A stretch of DNA of 64,000 nt from CAVVST01 sp963750995 (GCA_963750995.1 CAVVST010000006.1:120498-184497); one strand, 5' to 3'; shown: positions 45,801 to 55,903, counted from the stretch's first letter. The notes: generated by a model from the sequence alone, not told the origin. A program made the numbers and translations.

Positions 45801-46652
45801 GGCTGGACGTTCGGGGGTCAGTCTTCATATCGGGCAGCCGGCCCCTCACCTTCAGGTAGGCCCGAAGGAGCGGCGCCCACCCAGGATGGTGCTTCGCGTA
45901 AAAGGCGATCTGGCTGCGCCGATAGGCCATTTCCGTGGCGCGTGGCCGGGACGACACCGATCGGCCGCGCAGGTGCACGACGTTGGCGCCCGGGACGAAG
46001 ATCACCCGGCGGCCCCGGGCACGGATGGCGGCGCAGAAATCGACATCCTCCGCGTACATGAAATACCGCTCGTCGAGCAGGCCAACGGCGTCGGCGTCGG
46101 TCCGTCGCACGAGCAGGCAGGCGCCGCTGACCCAGTCAACATCGCGCGCACGTCCGGTCAGCCGTTCGACATACGCGCTCAGAAGCGGCACGCCGCGGTC
46201 GTTGCCGGTGACGACCAGTTTCTGGCGCAGCTCCGCGAACGGACCGATCATCCGCCCGAAGGAGAGCTCCGGGCGGTCATGCGCATCGATCAGGCGAGGC
46301 CCGGCCACGGCCGCATCCGGCCGAGCGTCGAGCGCAGCGACGAGCGTGCCGAGCGCACCCGGACGCACGATCGTGTCGGGATTCAGCAGCAGCACCAGGT
46401 CGCCGAACGTTTGCCGGATGCCAAGATTGCTGGCGCCGGCGAAGCCGAGATTCCCACCGGCATCAAGCACCCGTATCCAGGCCACCGTGCGCGGACAGCA
46501 GCCGCGGTGCCGTCTGACGAGGCGTTGTCGACGACGACTGTCTCGAAGTCAACCGGCGCTGCAGGCACGGTCAGCGACGTCAGGCAGGCATCGATGTCCT
46601 TCGCCGAGTTGAAGGTGACGATGACTATCGAGAGCCTGGGCATTGGGAGCAT
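45787..46652 (-). CDS. Glycosyltransferase, GT2 family (one frameshift)
   Basis: About 288 residues, GT-A fold. N-terminal MPRLSIVIVTFNSAKDIDA, FETVVVDNASSDGT, then after a frame change near 46485 GNLGFAGASNLGIR, LLLNPDTIV (D-x-D metal site region), DVDWVSGACLLVRRTDAD and YFMYAEDVDFCAAIRARGRR. It is a rhamnosyltransferase-like member. It overlaps the protease start by 14 bases and the upstream GT4 stop by 28 bases. It adds a residue in the exopolysaccharide pathway. Confidence 0.88.
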
Positions 46653-47668
46653 GAAACCACCACATCCAGGACGCGCTCGGCGCAGCGCCGCCACGAGTAC
46701 CGGGCCAGTGTGTTTCGTCCAGCCTCCAGGATCCGCGCCCGCTCGGCGTCGTCGGTGAGGACTCGCCGCAGCGCAGTTTCGATCAATCCTGGGTCAGGAC
46801 GCTCCACGTACAACGCGGCCGCGCCGTACACCTCGCGCGCGACGGGAGTGTCGAGCACGACGATGGGGATGCCTGCGCTCAGCGCTTCGAGCGGTGTCAG
46901 GCCGAAGCCTTCGTACTCGGAGAGAAACACGAACGCCCTCGCGCGGGCGTACAGGGCGGAAAGCTCCGATTCCGGCAGGTAAGCCCGGAGTGCGACGCGG
47001 TCGCCGACGCCGGACGCCGCGACGAGCGCTTCCATGTCAAGACGGGGAACAGTGCGGTTGTCGCCGACAATCTCGAGACGTGCATCGGGCACGTGACGCG
47101 TTACACCGGCAAACCCGGCAATCAATTCCGGGATATGGCGGCGATTGAAGAGGGAGCCCACGAACAGCACCACGGGCGGGGGATCCAGCCGGGTTCGCCC
47201 GATGGAAAGGGGATAGACAGCTGGATAGACGACCTCGACCTTGCCCGGCGAAACGCCCAGGTGCGTCACGATTTCCCGCTTCGAAAATTCTGAAATCGTG
47301 AGCACCCGCGCGGCGCGCCGGGCCGACAGCCGCGTGATCACCCGGCGACGCAACCCTTCGCGCCAGCCGAACCATTCGGGGTGCGCAGCGAACGACACGT
47401 CGTGGATGGCGACGACAGTGGGAACCCCGGCGAAGAGCGGGGCGGTGTACCCGGGCGAGAAGAGCACGTCAGCTTTCTCTTGCTTGACGAGGCGGGGCAG
47501 CACCCGCTGCTCCCACCACGTCCCGCTGTGTGCATCTGGCGCACAGAGGATGACTTCGTGCTGCGTGGCCGCAGGCAGCGTCGCCCATTCCTCCAGGATC
47601 GCGGAGAGATAGGTGCCGACACCGGTAGTGTGCCCCTGCAGTTCCCGCGCGTCGACCGCGATGCGCAC
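46625..47668 (-). CDS. Glycosyltransferase, GT4 type
   Basis: 347 residues from GTG at 47668, which shares one base with the preceding gene's TAG. VRIAVDARELQGHTTGVGTY, VVAIHDVSFAAHPEWFGWRE, VLFVGSLFNRRHIPELIAGF and SEYEGFGLTPLEALSAGIPI are typical of mannosyl- or glucosyltransferases of this family. The frame remains open upstream, but that part lies within the next gene. Second of three transferases in this minus-strand run. Confidence 0.92.
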   Translation of the reverse strand: MRIAVDARELQGHTTGVGTYLSAILEEWATLPAATQHEVILCAPDAHSGTWWEQRVLPRLVKQEKADVLFSPGYTAPLFAGVPTVVAIHDVSFAAHPEWFGWREGLRRRVITRLSARRAARVLTISEFSKREIVTHLGVSPGKVEVVYPAVYPLSIGRTRLDPPPVVLFVGSLFNRRHIPELIAGFAGVTRHVPDARLEIVGDNRTVPRLDMEALVAASGVGDRVALRAYLPESELSALYARARAFVFLSEYEGFGLTPLEALSAGIPIVVLDTPVAREVYGAAALYVERPDPGLIETALRRVLTDDAERARILEAGRNTLARYSWRRCAERVLDVVVSCSQCPGSR

Positions 47669-48780
47669 TACGCCCGCCGCCTCATGACGGCGTCCGTATA
47701 CGCCTGACGAAGCGTGGTCGCCGCGGCGGCCCACGAAAACGCGCGCGCGCGTTGCAGTCCCGCCGATCCCCACGCCGCCGCCACGCCGTCGTCGTCCAGG
47801 AGTTGTTCGAGCGCGTCCGCCAGCGCCGGCGGTTCGGTGGGATCGAACAGGAGTCCGCCCGTCCCGACCACCTCCGGAAGCGATCCACGATTCGCGGCCA
47901 CCACCGGGATTCCCGCGGACATCGCTTCGAGAGCCGGCAGTCCGAACCCTTCGTCGAGCGATGGCATCACCAGCACGCGCGCGCCGGCGAAGATGCTCTC
48001 GCGATCGTCGTTCGGTACATATCCGAGGTGGCGAACCCGACCAGCCAGCGGCGGCCTGGTAATGCGGGCCAGCCATCCGGCGGCTTCGCTCGTCGCCCGT
48101 CCCGCCAGGACCAGGGCCGGAATGGCGGGCCGCCGCTCCAGCAGCAACTCATAGGCATCAAGCAGCGCGCCGATGTTCTTGCGGGGCTCGAGCGTACCCA
48201 TGAACAGGATGTACCCGTTGCGCGGGACGTGCGGCGCCCGACCCAGTGCCTGCCAGGTCGGCATGCCAGGCGGACACACGTAGACACGGTCGGCCGGCAC
48301 GCCGAGCTGCTCGCCGACGAGTCGTTTGCCGTGCTCGGTCGAGGTCACGACGGCGTGCGCCCGGCGCGCGTGCGCGCCGGCCAGGGCGGCGTAATCGCGC
48401 CGGATTTCAGCAGTGGTCTGTTCCGGGTAGTGCAGGAAGAAGAGGTCGTGAACGGTGACGACCTGCGCAGCGCGGCGCGCGGGAATGAGCAGCGGATGCG
48501 CGGCATGCACCACGTCGAAGTTCCCGGCTATCGACTCGACGGCCGGCCATCCGGCCCGGTGCCAGAGCAGGTTGAGCGCCCGCACCGGGATGCGCCGATC
48601 GATCGCCGTGACCGCTAGATCCGATACGACAGCCGGAGGCAGCCGGTCCTTCCAGGAGCTGGTGAAGAGGGTCACCTCCCCGGGATGCGCGGCGGCGTAC
48701 GCGCGGATCAAACCGTGAAGGTATTCGCCGACCCCGGTGCGCTCGCGCAGGGCGGGCCGGTAATCGGCGAGGATGCGCAT
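47668..48780 (-). CDS. Glycosyltransferase, GT4 type
   Basis: 370 residues. RERTGVGEYLHGLIRAYA at the N-terminus, VVTVHDLFFLHYPEQTTAEI, ILFMGTLEPRKNIGALLDAY and DEGFGLPALEAMSAGIPVVA as donor motif. Its start is 23 bases from the divergent ugd start. First of the minus-strand transferase run 48780-45787. Confidence 0.92.
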   Translation of the reverse strand: MRILADYRPALRERTGVGEYLHGLIRAYAAAHPGEVTLFTSSWKDRLPPAVVSDLAVTAIDRRIPVRALNLLWHRAGWPAVESIAGNFDVVHAAHPLLIPARRAAQVVTVHDLFFLHYPEQTTAEIRRDYAALAGAHARRAHAVVTSTEHGKRLVGEQLGVPADRVYVCPPGMPTWQALGRAPHVPRNGYILFMGTLEPRKNIGALLDAYELLLERRPAIPALVLAGRATSEAAGWLARITRPPLAGRVRHLGYVPNDDRESIFAGARVLVMPSLDEGFGLPALEAMSAGIPVVAANRGSLPEVVGTGGLLFDPTEPPALADALEQLLDDDGVAAAWGSAGLQRARAFSWAAAATTLRQAYTDAVMRRRA

Positions 48781-48788
48781 CCAGCGGC

Positions 48789-48794
48789 TATGAT
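48789..48794 (+). promoter_or_regulatory. -10 box close to the ugd start
   Basis: TATGAT ends nine bases before the ATG at 48804, in the 23-base spacer between the divergent ugd and glycosyltransferase genes. The spacing implies a leaderless ugd transcript. Confidence 0.4.
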
Positions 48795-48803
48795 AGCTGG
48801 CGA

Positions 48804-50103
48804 ATGAAGATAGCGGTCATAGGGACGGGATATGTCGGCCTCGTCGCCGGCGCGTGCCTCGCCGAGAGCGGCAACGACGTGGTCTGCGTCGACAAGGACG
48901 AGGCGAAGGTCCGCACATTACGGCGCGGGAAGATGACGTTTTACGAGCCCGGCCTCGAGGAGCTGGTTCGCCGCAATCGCCAGGAGCACCGGCTGACGTT
49001 TACGTCGACCCTGCCAAAGGCGGTTCGCGATTCGGCGATTGTTTTCATCGCCGTCGGCACACCGCCGGGCGACGACGGCTCCGCCGATCTGCAGCACGTG
49101 CTTGGTGTCGCAGGCGACATCGCCAGGGCGATGAACGGATACAAGGTGATCGTGGACAAGAGCACGGTGCCGGTCGGCACCAGCGCGCGCGTCCGCGAAG
49201 TGATCCGCCGAGAGACGACGCATCCGTTCAGCGTCGTCAGCAACCCCGAGTTCCTGAAGCAGGGTGCGGCGGTCGACGACTTCATGAAGCCCGATCGCGT
49301 CGTCATCGGCGCGGAGGATCCGCGGGCCGAAGGGCTGATGCGCGAGCTCTACGAACCGTTTACGCGGACGGGCGCGCCGATCATGGTGATGGACTGCGCC
49401 AGCGCGGAGCTGACGAAGTACGCCGCCAACGCGATGCTGGCGACGCGAATCTCATTCATGAACGAGATTGCCAACGTCTGCGAGGTGGTGGGCGCGGATG
49501 TGGACCATGTGCGGCGGGCGATGGGGGCCGATCGGCGGATCGGGACGTCCTTCCTGTTTCCCGGGATCGGCTACGGCGGCAGCTGTTTCCCCAAGGACGT
49601 CCAGGCGCTGGGCCAGTTCGCCTCGCAGAAGAACTACGACTTCAAGATCCTCAAGGCGGTCGAGTCGGTGAACGCGCTGCAGAAGACGCGACTCTTCACC
49701 AAGATGAAGACACATTTCGGCAGCCTGAAAGGCAAGGTCATCGGCGTCTGGGGGCTGTCGTTCAAGCCGAAAACCGACGACATGCGTGAGGCCCCGTCAG
49801 GTACCGATGATCGAGGCGCTGCTGGCCGCGGGCGCCAAGGTCCAGGCCTACGATCCCGAAGCGGCGCGTACGGCGAAAGCGATTCTCGGCAGCCGGATCA
49901 CGTTTGCCGCGGGCAACTACGAGGCGCTCAAGGGCGCCGACGCCCTGGCGATCGTCACCGAATGGAGCGAGTTCCGGGGGCCCGACTTCGCCCGCATGCG
50001 GAAGCTGATGCGGACCCCGATCGTCTTCGACGGGCGCAACCTGTTCACCACGGACCAGATGAAACAGCAAGGCTTCACCTATTACTCCATTGGGCGCGCC
50101 TGA
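48804..50103 (+). CDS. ugd: UDP-glucose 6-dehydrogenase (one frameshift)
   Basis: Oxidises UDP-glucose to UDP-glucuronate with two NAD+. About 433 residues. NAD motif MKIAVIGTGYVGLVAGACLA, VFIAVGTPPGDDGSADL, VVSNPEFLKQGAAVDDFMKP, catalytic cysteine in GYGGSCFPKDVQAL, and the C-terminal VQAYDPEAARTAKAIL after a frame change near 49795. It feeds both glucuronate-containing glycans and the UDP-xylose synthase at 35849. Its end overlaps galE by 14 bases. Confidence 0.95.
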
Positions 50104-51100
50104 TCGCCGCGTCGTCCTGGTCACGGGGGGCGCCGGCTATATCGGCAGCCATACCGCGAAGGCGCTCCGCCTCGCCGGCTACGGCGTCGTCATCTTCGAC
50201 AATTTGTCGGCGGGTCACCGTGCAGCGGCGCTGGGCGTGCCGCTGATCGAAGGCGACATCCGCGACGCCGATGCCGTGCGCCGCGCTCTCAGGGACACTC
50301 AGGCGGGCGCCGTCGTGCACTTCGCGGCGCGGCTGATCGTGTCGGAGTCGATGACCGATCCGGCGGGCTACTATGACAACAACGTGAAGGGCGCCCTTGC
50401 CACGCTCGAGGCGATGGCCGCGGAGCGGTGCCGCGCGTTTGTCTTTTCCTCGACCTGTGCGGTGTACGGGGAGCCGGCCGGCCTGCCGTTGCTCGAAACT
50501 CATCCCACCGCGCCGATCAGCCCGTACGGGCAGACCAAGCTGACGGTGGAGCAGGCGCTGCCGCATTACGAACGCGCCTATGGGATGCCGTCGATCCGGC
50601 TCCGCTACTTCAACGCTGCCGGCGCCGATCCCGAGGGCGAGCTCGGCGAGGATCACGATCCCGAGATTCACGCGATACCGCGCGCCTTCATCGCCGCGGC
50701 CGGCGGGCCGGCGTTCGAAATCTTCGGCGAGGACTACCCGACGCCCGACGGCACCTGCCTCCGCGACTACGTGCACGTCAGCGACCTGGCGGATGCCCAC
50801 GTCCTCGCCCTCACGCGGCTCGAGCAGGGGGGCGCGTCGGCCACCTACAACGTCGGCACCGAACAACCCTCGTCGGTGCGCGACGTACTCGCGGCTGTCG
50901 AGCGGGCGACGGGCGAGCGCGTCCCGTATCGGTCCGGGCCGCGGCGGCCGGGCGATCCGGCGGCATTGTATGCGTCGGCCGCGCGAATCCGGGCCGAGTT
51001 GGGCTGGGCCCCGCGTCGCGGCGCTCTCGATACGATCGTGGCCGACGCATGGCGGTGGCATTCGCGGCATCCCCGCGGGTTCGAGGCCAAGCCGCGCTGA
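50090..51100 (+). CDS. galE: UDP-glucose 4-epimerase
   Basis: Interconverts UDP-glucose and UDP-galactose. 336 residues, intact. VLVTGGAGYIGSHTAKAL, FDNLSAGHRAAAL, FSSTCAVYGEPAGLP, catalytic Y-x3-K in SPYGQTKLTVEQ, and RLRYFNAAGADPEGELGE with EDYPTPDGTCLRDYVHVSDL. The TTG start lies inside the end of ugd, and the stop overlaps the ABC transporter start by one base, so ugd-galE-msbA is an operon. Confidence 0.95.
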   Translation: MGAPDRRVVLVTGGAGYIGSHTAKALRLAGYGVVIFDNLSAGHRAAALGVPLIEGDIRDADAVRRALRDTQAGAVVHFAARLIVSESMTDPAGYYDNNVKGALATLEAMAAERCRAFVFSSTCAVYGEPAGLPLLETHPTAPISPYGQTKLTVEQALPHYERAYGMPSIRLRYFNAAGADPEGELGEDHDPEIHAIPRAFIAAAGGPAFEIFGEDYPTPDGTCLRDYVHVSDLADAHVLALTRLEQGGASATYNVGTEQPSSVRDVLAAVERATGERVPYRSGPRRPGDPAALYASAARIRAELGWAPRRGALDTIVADAWRWHSRHPRGFEAKPR

Positions 51101-52854
51101 TGCCAGGCGTCCACTCGAACGTGCTGCTGCGCCTGCTGCGGTACTCTCGGCCGCATCGCGGACGCCTGCTGGCGGCGCTCGGCGCGATGGTGATGTACGG
51201 GGCCGCGTCAGCCGGGGTTGCGGCGCTGATCCAGCCGATCTTCGACCAGGTCCTGCCCACGCGCGAGAATCTCGTGCCGATCGCTGCCGCCATCCTGATC
51301 GTCTACTTCCTGAAGGGCATCGGCGCGTATCTCTCCGGCTACCTGATGACCGATGTCGGCCAGCGCGTGGTCCGCGACCTGCGCAACCTGTTGTTCCGGC
51401 ACATCCTCGACCAGTCGGCCGCGTTCTTCTCGCTGCAGACGACCGGGAGGCTGATGTCGCGGATCACCAACGACGTCGGCCAGGTCCAGCGTGCGGTCTC
51501 GGAAACGCTCGGCGACCTGGCGCGCGAATCACTGTCGCTGGTGGGGTTTACCGCGCTGATGTTTTATTACGATGCGCGCCTGGCGCTCGTCTGCCTCACG
51601 GGCGCGCCAATCGTCGTCTACCCGCTGGTGCGGCTGGGCCAGCGCGTCCGCCGCACCGCCCGGCGCAGCCAGGAGGCGCTTGAGCAGATGTCGCACGTAA
51701 GCGCCGAGGCCATCACCGGCCACCGGATCGTCAAGGCGTTCGGCGCCGAAGCGCGGGAAGCCGGCAAGTTCGATGGCGCGTCGCAGCATTTCTACCGCAC
51801 CAGCATGAAGGTCACGGGCGCGCTGTCGGTGCTGCCGCCGCTGATGGAGTTCATTGGCGGCGTAGCGTTCGTGGCGGCGCTGGTCTACGGCAGCCAGGAG
51901 ATCGTCGCCGGCCGACTCTCCGCCGGCGAGTTCACGGCGTTCATCGCCGCGCTGTTCATGATGTACGCGCCGGCGAAGAAGTTGAGCCGGGTCAACGCCG
52001 ACCTGCAGCAGGCGATGGCCGCCGCCGAACGCATCTTCGAGATCCTCGATTCCGACAACGAAGTGCAGGAACGCCCGGGCGCGCCGCCGCTGCCGCCGTT
52101 TGCCCAGCGCATCGAGTTTCGCGAGGTGCAGTTTACGTACGCAGGCGCAACCGGGCGAACGCTGGACGGCGTGAGCTTCTCGGTCGGCGCGGGCCAGATG
52201 CTGGCGATCGTCGGCCGCAGCGGGGCGGGGAAGACGACGCTCGTCAATCTGATTCCTCGCTTCTACGACGTGATCGCCGGCTCGATCGCGATCGACGGGC
52301 GCGACGTTCGCGACGTCACGCTGGCGTCGCTGCGATCGCAGATCGGCATCGTAACGCAGGAGACAGTGCTCTTCGACGACACGATTGCCGCCAATATCGC
52401 CTATGGGCGGCCCGCCGCCACGCGGCAGGAGATCGAGACGGCATCGCGCGCCGCGCACGCCGACGAATTCATCAAGCAGCTCGACGGCGGCTACGAGGCG
52501 GTGATCGGGGAGCGTGGGCATCGGCTGTCGGGAGGCCAGCGCCAGCGGATTGCGATCGCGCGGGCGATCCTTCGAGACTCGCCAATCCTGATTCTCGACG
52601 AGGCGACCTCGTCACTGGACGCCGAATCGGAGATGCTCGTGCAGGACGCGTTGTCGAACTTGATGCGCAACCGCACGTCGTTCGTCATCGCCCACAGGCT
52701 CTCGACCGTCCGCCGCGCCGATGCCATCGTCGTCCTCGAGCGCGGCCGCATTGTCGAGTCGGGGACGCACGACGAATTGATGGCCCGGGGCGGGGCGTAT
52801 GCCAGACTCTACGAGCTGCAGCTGCAGGATGAACCGTCGGAAATCGAAATCTGA
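51100..52854 (+). CDS. msbA: ABC exporter of the MsbA type
   Basis: 584 residues: an N-terminal six-helix membrane domain (about 1-310, LFRHILDQSAAFFSLQTTGR with the coupling region) and a C-terminal ATPase with Walker A VGRSGAGKTTLVN, signature RLSGGQRQRIAIARA, Walker B PILILDEATSSLD and switch histidine in FVIAHRLSTV. A half transporter that works as a homodimer; a lipid or lipid-linked glycan flippase fits the context of exopolysaccharide genes. It is the last gene of the ugd-galE operon. Confidence 0.88.
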   Translation: MPGVHSNVLLRLLRYSRPHRGRLLAALGAMVMYGAASAGVAALIQPIFDQVLPTRENLVPIAAAILIVYFLKGIGAYLSGYLMTDVGQRVVRDLRNLLFRHILDQSAAFFSLQTTGRLMSRITNDVGQVQRAVSETLGDLARESLSLVGFTALMFYYDARLALVCLTGAPIVVYPLVRLGQRVRRTARRSQEALEQMSHVSAEAITGHRIVKAFGAEAREAGKFDGASQHFYRTSMKVTGALSVLPPLMEFIGGVAFVAALVYGSQEIVAGRLSAGEFTAFIAALFMMYAPAKKLSRVNADLQQAMAAAERIFEILDSDNEVQERPGAPPLPPFAQRIEFREVQFTYAGATGRTLDGVSFSVGAGQMLAIVGRSGAGKTTLVNLIPRFYDVIAGSIAIDGRDVRDVTLASLRSQIGIVTQETVLFDDTIAANIAYGRPAATRQEIETASRAAHADEFIKQLDGGYEAVIGERGHRLSGGQRQRIAIARAILRDSPILILDEATSSLDAESEMLVQDALSNLMRNRTSFVIAHRLSTVRRADAIVVLERGRIVESGTHDELMARGGAYARLYELQLQDEPSEIEI

Positions 52855-52861
52855 GACTGAT

Positions 52862-52960
52862 GACGAGGGTGCGACGGTGCGTCGATGCGGCGGTGAGGTT
52901 CGTTGCCCTCGCACGCTCGTACCTCCGCACCTTCGCCCCTCCGCACCATCGCACCGCGAG
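52862..52960. repeat. Degenerate GGTGCG/CGCACC word array before yicC
   Basis: The whole 100-base spacer consists of words such as GGGTGCGACGGTGCGTCG on the left and CTCCGCACC, CTCCGCACCATCGCACC on the right, i.e. mirrored orientation. No open reading of protein character. Confidence 0.5.
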
Positions 52961-52965
52961 AGCGC

Positions 52966-53859
52966 ATGATTAAGTCCATGACCGGGTTCGCCTCGCTTAC
53001 CCATGAGGATGAGCGCGCGACCATCGGCATCACGGTGCGCGCCGTGAACCACCGTTTCCTCGACGTCCAGCTTCGAATTCCTCAATCGCTCGGCGAAGTG
53101 GAAACCCGGGTCCGGGGGCTGCTGCAGAAGCGGCTGTCGCGCGGTCGGGTGGAACTCGCCATCACGGTGCAGATGCGGACCGCGGCGACGCCGACGGTGG
53201 AGCTGAACGCCGAGTTCGCCGGCGCCCTGATGGCGGCGCTCGACGTCGCGCGCGAGCGAGGCTTGGTCGCCGGGACTCTCTCCCCGGGAGATCTCCTGCG
53301 GCTGCCGCAGGCGCTCACAATTCGCGAGCGGACAGTGGAAGCGGACCCGGCGGTCGAGGCACAGCTCGGCGCGAGCGTCGAGGCCGCCGTGGAGCAGGCG
53401 CTTGCGGATCTCGATGCGATGCGGGTGCGAGAGGGCGCTCACCTGCGCGCCGATCTCGATGGGCGGCGAAACCTGCTCGGCCGACTGATCGAAGGACTGG
53501 CCGAGGCAGCCGACACGGGACGCAGTGAAATGGAAGCACGGCTGCGGGAGCGCATCGGCGAACTGGGATTCGAGCTGCCGGTGGACCAGGCGATGATCGC
53601 GCAGGAAATCGTGCGCGCCGCGGCGCGGTCGGACATCAGCGAGGAGGTCACGCGGTTCCGCGCGCACCTGGCGCACTGGGAGGCGCTGGCTGACGGCGAC
53701 GAGCCGTGCGGGCGCAAGCTCGACTTTCTGCTCCAGGAAATGAACCGCGAGGTGAACACGATCGGCGCCAAGGCGGACGGGCTGCGGGTGTCGGAGCTAA
53801 TCATCAACGCCAAGGCCGAGCTCGAGAAGATGCGGGAGCAAGTCCAGAATGTCGAGTAG
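52966..53859 (+). CDS. yicC: YicC-family endoribonuclease
   Basis: 297 residues. N-terminal MIKSMTGFASLTHEDER and AVNHRFLDVQLRIPQSLGEV, C-terminal GRKLDFLLQEMNREVNTIGA with the glutamates and ELIINAKAELEKMREQVQNV, as in YicC/YloC. Family members are metal-dependent endoribonucleases involved in small RNA turnover and stationary-phase stress. The ATG at 52966 precedes the conserved SMTGFA. It overlaps gmk by 11 bases, the usual pairing. Confidence 0.93.
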   Translation: MIKSMTGFASLTHEDERATIGITVRAVNHRFLDVQLRIPQSLGEVETRVRGLLQKRLSRGRVELAITVQMRTAATPTVELNAEFAGALMAALDVARERGLVAGTLSPGDLLRLPQALTIRERTVEADPAVEAQLGASVEAAVEQALADLDAMRVREGAHLRADLDGRRNLLGRLIEGLAEAADTGRSEMEARLRERIGELGFELPVDQAMIAQEIVRAAARSDISEEVTRFRAHLAHWEALADGDEPCGRKLDFLLQEMNREVNTIGAKADGLRVSELIINAKAELEKMREQVQNVE

Positions 53860-54496
53860 CCCGCGCGGCCTGCTGTTCATCGTGTCGGCGCCGTCGGGCA
53901 CCGGCAAGACCACGCTGGTCGAGCGGCTGGTGCAGGGCCTGCCGAACCTGCACATGTCGCGCTCGTATACGTCCCGTGCTACCCGCGCGGGGGAGCAGGA
54001 CGGGGTCGACTATAATTTCATCAGCAGGGATCGCTTCGCCGCGATGGTGCGCGACGGGGCGTTTCTCGAGTGGGCCGACGTCTTCGGCCACTGCTACGGC
54101 ACCGCTGCCACCGATACCGAGGCGATGCTCGCCGCGGGGAAGGACGTGGTGCTGGTCATCGACGTGCAGGGCGCGCGGCAGGTGCGCAACCGCGGCATCG
54201 AGAACGTGGGCATCTTCGTGCTCCCGCCCTCGGCGTCGATCCTCGAGCAACGGCTTCGAGGCCGCAGCAAGGACAGCGAAGAGCAAATCCGCCAGCGCCT
54301 GGAAGTGGCCTGCCGCGAGGTAGGCGAGTTTGCCGAGTACGAATACGTGGTCGTGAACGACGAACTCGAGGCGGCGGTGGCCCGGATCGGGGCAATCGTG
54401 CTGGCCGAACGGGCGCGGGTGAAGACCATGCGCCGCACCGCCGAAAAGATCATCGAGACATTCAAGGGACAGAGAAGCCATGCAAAGAACGCCTAA
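53849..54496 (+). CDS. gmk: Guanylate kinase
   Basis: Phosphorylates GMP to GDP. 215 residues. P-loop SAPSGTGKTTLVERLV, GMP-binding MSRSYTSRATRAGEQDGVDY, FLEWADVFGHCYGT and DVVLVIDVQGARQVR. It overlaps yicC by 11 bases and rpoZ by 17 bases. Confidence 0.97.
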   Translation: MSSSPRGLLFIVSAPSGTGKTTLVERLVQGLPNLHMSRSYTSRATRAGEQDGVDYNFISRDRFAAMVRDGAFLEWADVFGHCYGTAATDTEAMLAAGKDVVLVIDVQGARQVRNRGIENVGIFVLPPSASILEQRLRGRSKDSEEQIRQRLEVACREVGEFAEYEYVVVNDELEAAVARIGAIVLAERARVKTMRRTAEKIIETFKGQRSHAKNA

Positions 54497-54653
54497 GGAA
54501 AAACGGTTCGAGTTCGTCGTCCTGGCGGGCATGCGGGCCCGGCAGTTGCTGGCCGGCGCGCTGCCGCGCGAGGAGGGCGAGAAGAAGATCACCATCGCCC
54601 AGCGGGAAGTGCTCCGCCGCAAGGTCGAGAAGATCGAGGACGAATCGGCGTAA
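54480..54653 (+). CDS. rpoZ: RNA polymerase omega subunit
   Basis: 57 residues from ATG at 54480, overlapping gmk by 17 bases. KRFEFVVLAGMRARQLLAGA is the conserved omega core (the R-x-R-Q-L helix), followed by KKITIAQREVLRRKVEKI. Short for the family (usually 70-100 residues) but in the canonical gmk-rpoZ-coaBC position. It promotes assembly of the beta-prime subunit. Confidence 0.88.
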   Translation: MQRTPKEKRFEFVVLAGMRARQLLAGALPREEGEKKITIAQREVLRRKVEKIEDESA

Positions 54654-54655
54654 TC

Positions 54656-54681
54656 GCCAGTCACAAATCACACAATCGCAA
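54656..54681. repeat. CACAAATC word spacer between rpoZ and coaBC
   Basis: AGTCACAAATCACACAATCG, then CAAATG. The same words occur at 25994-26015. A very short example of the drifting-word spacers found across the window. Confidence 0.35.
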
Positions 54682-55903
54682 ATGTCGTTCATCGCTCTCG
54701 GCGTGACCGGCGGCATCGGCGCCTACAAGGCGGTCGAGGTGTGCCGCGGGCTCCAGAAGCAGGGGCACGACGTCGTCGCGGTAATGACCCGGGCCGCGGC
54801 GAAGTTCGTCGGCCCGGTGACGTTCGAGGCGATTACCCGGCGCCCGGTGATCACGTCGCAGTGGAAACCGGGGATGAACGCCGATATCGAGCACATCGCG
54901 ATCGCCGATTCGATCGACCTGCTGCTGGTTGCGCCCTGCACGGCGAACATCGTCGGCAAGTTCGCCAACGGCATCGCCGACGACTTCCTCAGCTCGCTCT
55001 ACCTGGCGACGCGCGCGCCGGTGCTGCTGGCGCCGGCGATGAACACGAACATGCTCGCCCACGACGCGGTGCAACGGAACCTGCAGACGCTGGCGGCGCG
55101 CGGCGTGCGGTTCGTCGAGCCGGGCGAAGGCTACCTGGCCTGCGGCTGGATTGGCAAAGGACGGCTCGCGGAGCCCCCGGAGATTGTCGCCGCCGCGGTG
55201 GCGATGCTGACGCCGGTTGATTCGCCGCTTCGCGGCCGGCGCATCCTCGTCACTGCCGGGCCGACCTACGAAGACATCGATCCGGTGCGCTATCTCGGCA
55301 ACCGGTCGAGCGGGCGCATGGGGTTCGCGCTGGCGGCGGAAGCGCAGCGGCGTGGCGCCCGCGTAACGCTCGTGGCTGGTCCGACGCGGATCGACCCGCC
55401 GGCGGTCGACGAACTAGTTCGCGTGCGCAGCGCCGCCGAGATGCACGCCGCGGTCATGCGCGACGCCACCCGCGCCGACGTCGTCGTCATGGCAGCCGCC
55501 GTCGCGGATTACACACCGGCGGCGCCTGCAGCCGAGAAGGTGGCAAAGTCGGACGGACCGATTGTACCTGTCGCTCGAGCGGACGCCCGACATCCTGGCC
55601 GAACTCGGACGCCTGCCGTCGCGGTCCGCGACCGGCGTCCCGATGCTGGTCGGCTTTGCGGCCGAGACCGCCGACGCGGTGGCCCGCGCGCGCGACAAGC
55701 GTCTTCGCAAGGCGATCGATCTTATCGTCGCCAACGACGTGTCGCGCGGTGACGCCGGGTTCGACGTCGAGACCAATGCCGTCACGCTGATCGACGCCGA
55801 GGCCGAAACGGCGGTGCCGCTTCGGAGCAAGGCCCGCGTGGCGGCTTCCATCCTCGACCGCGTCGAGCATCTGCTTCGCGCCCGCGCCACCGTTCGGGCG
55901 TAG
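54682..55903 (+). CDS. coaBC: Bifunctional phosphopantothenoylcysteine decarboxylase / phosphopantothenate-cysteine ligase (one frameshift)
   Basis: Two consecutive steps of coenzyme A synthesis. About 406 residues. N-terminal flavoprotein CoaC part: LGVTGGIGAYKAVEVCRGL, the PAMNTNML substrate motif, and the catalytic cysteine in YLACGWIGKGRLAEPPE. C-terminal CoaB part: LVTAGPTYEDIDPVRYLGNR, VMAAAVADYTPAAPAAEKV, and after a frame change near 55562 LVGFAAETADAVARARDK and LIVANDVSRGDAGFDVETNA. Followed without a gap by the uracil-DNA glycosylase. Confidence 0.95.
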
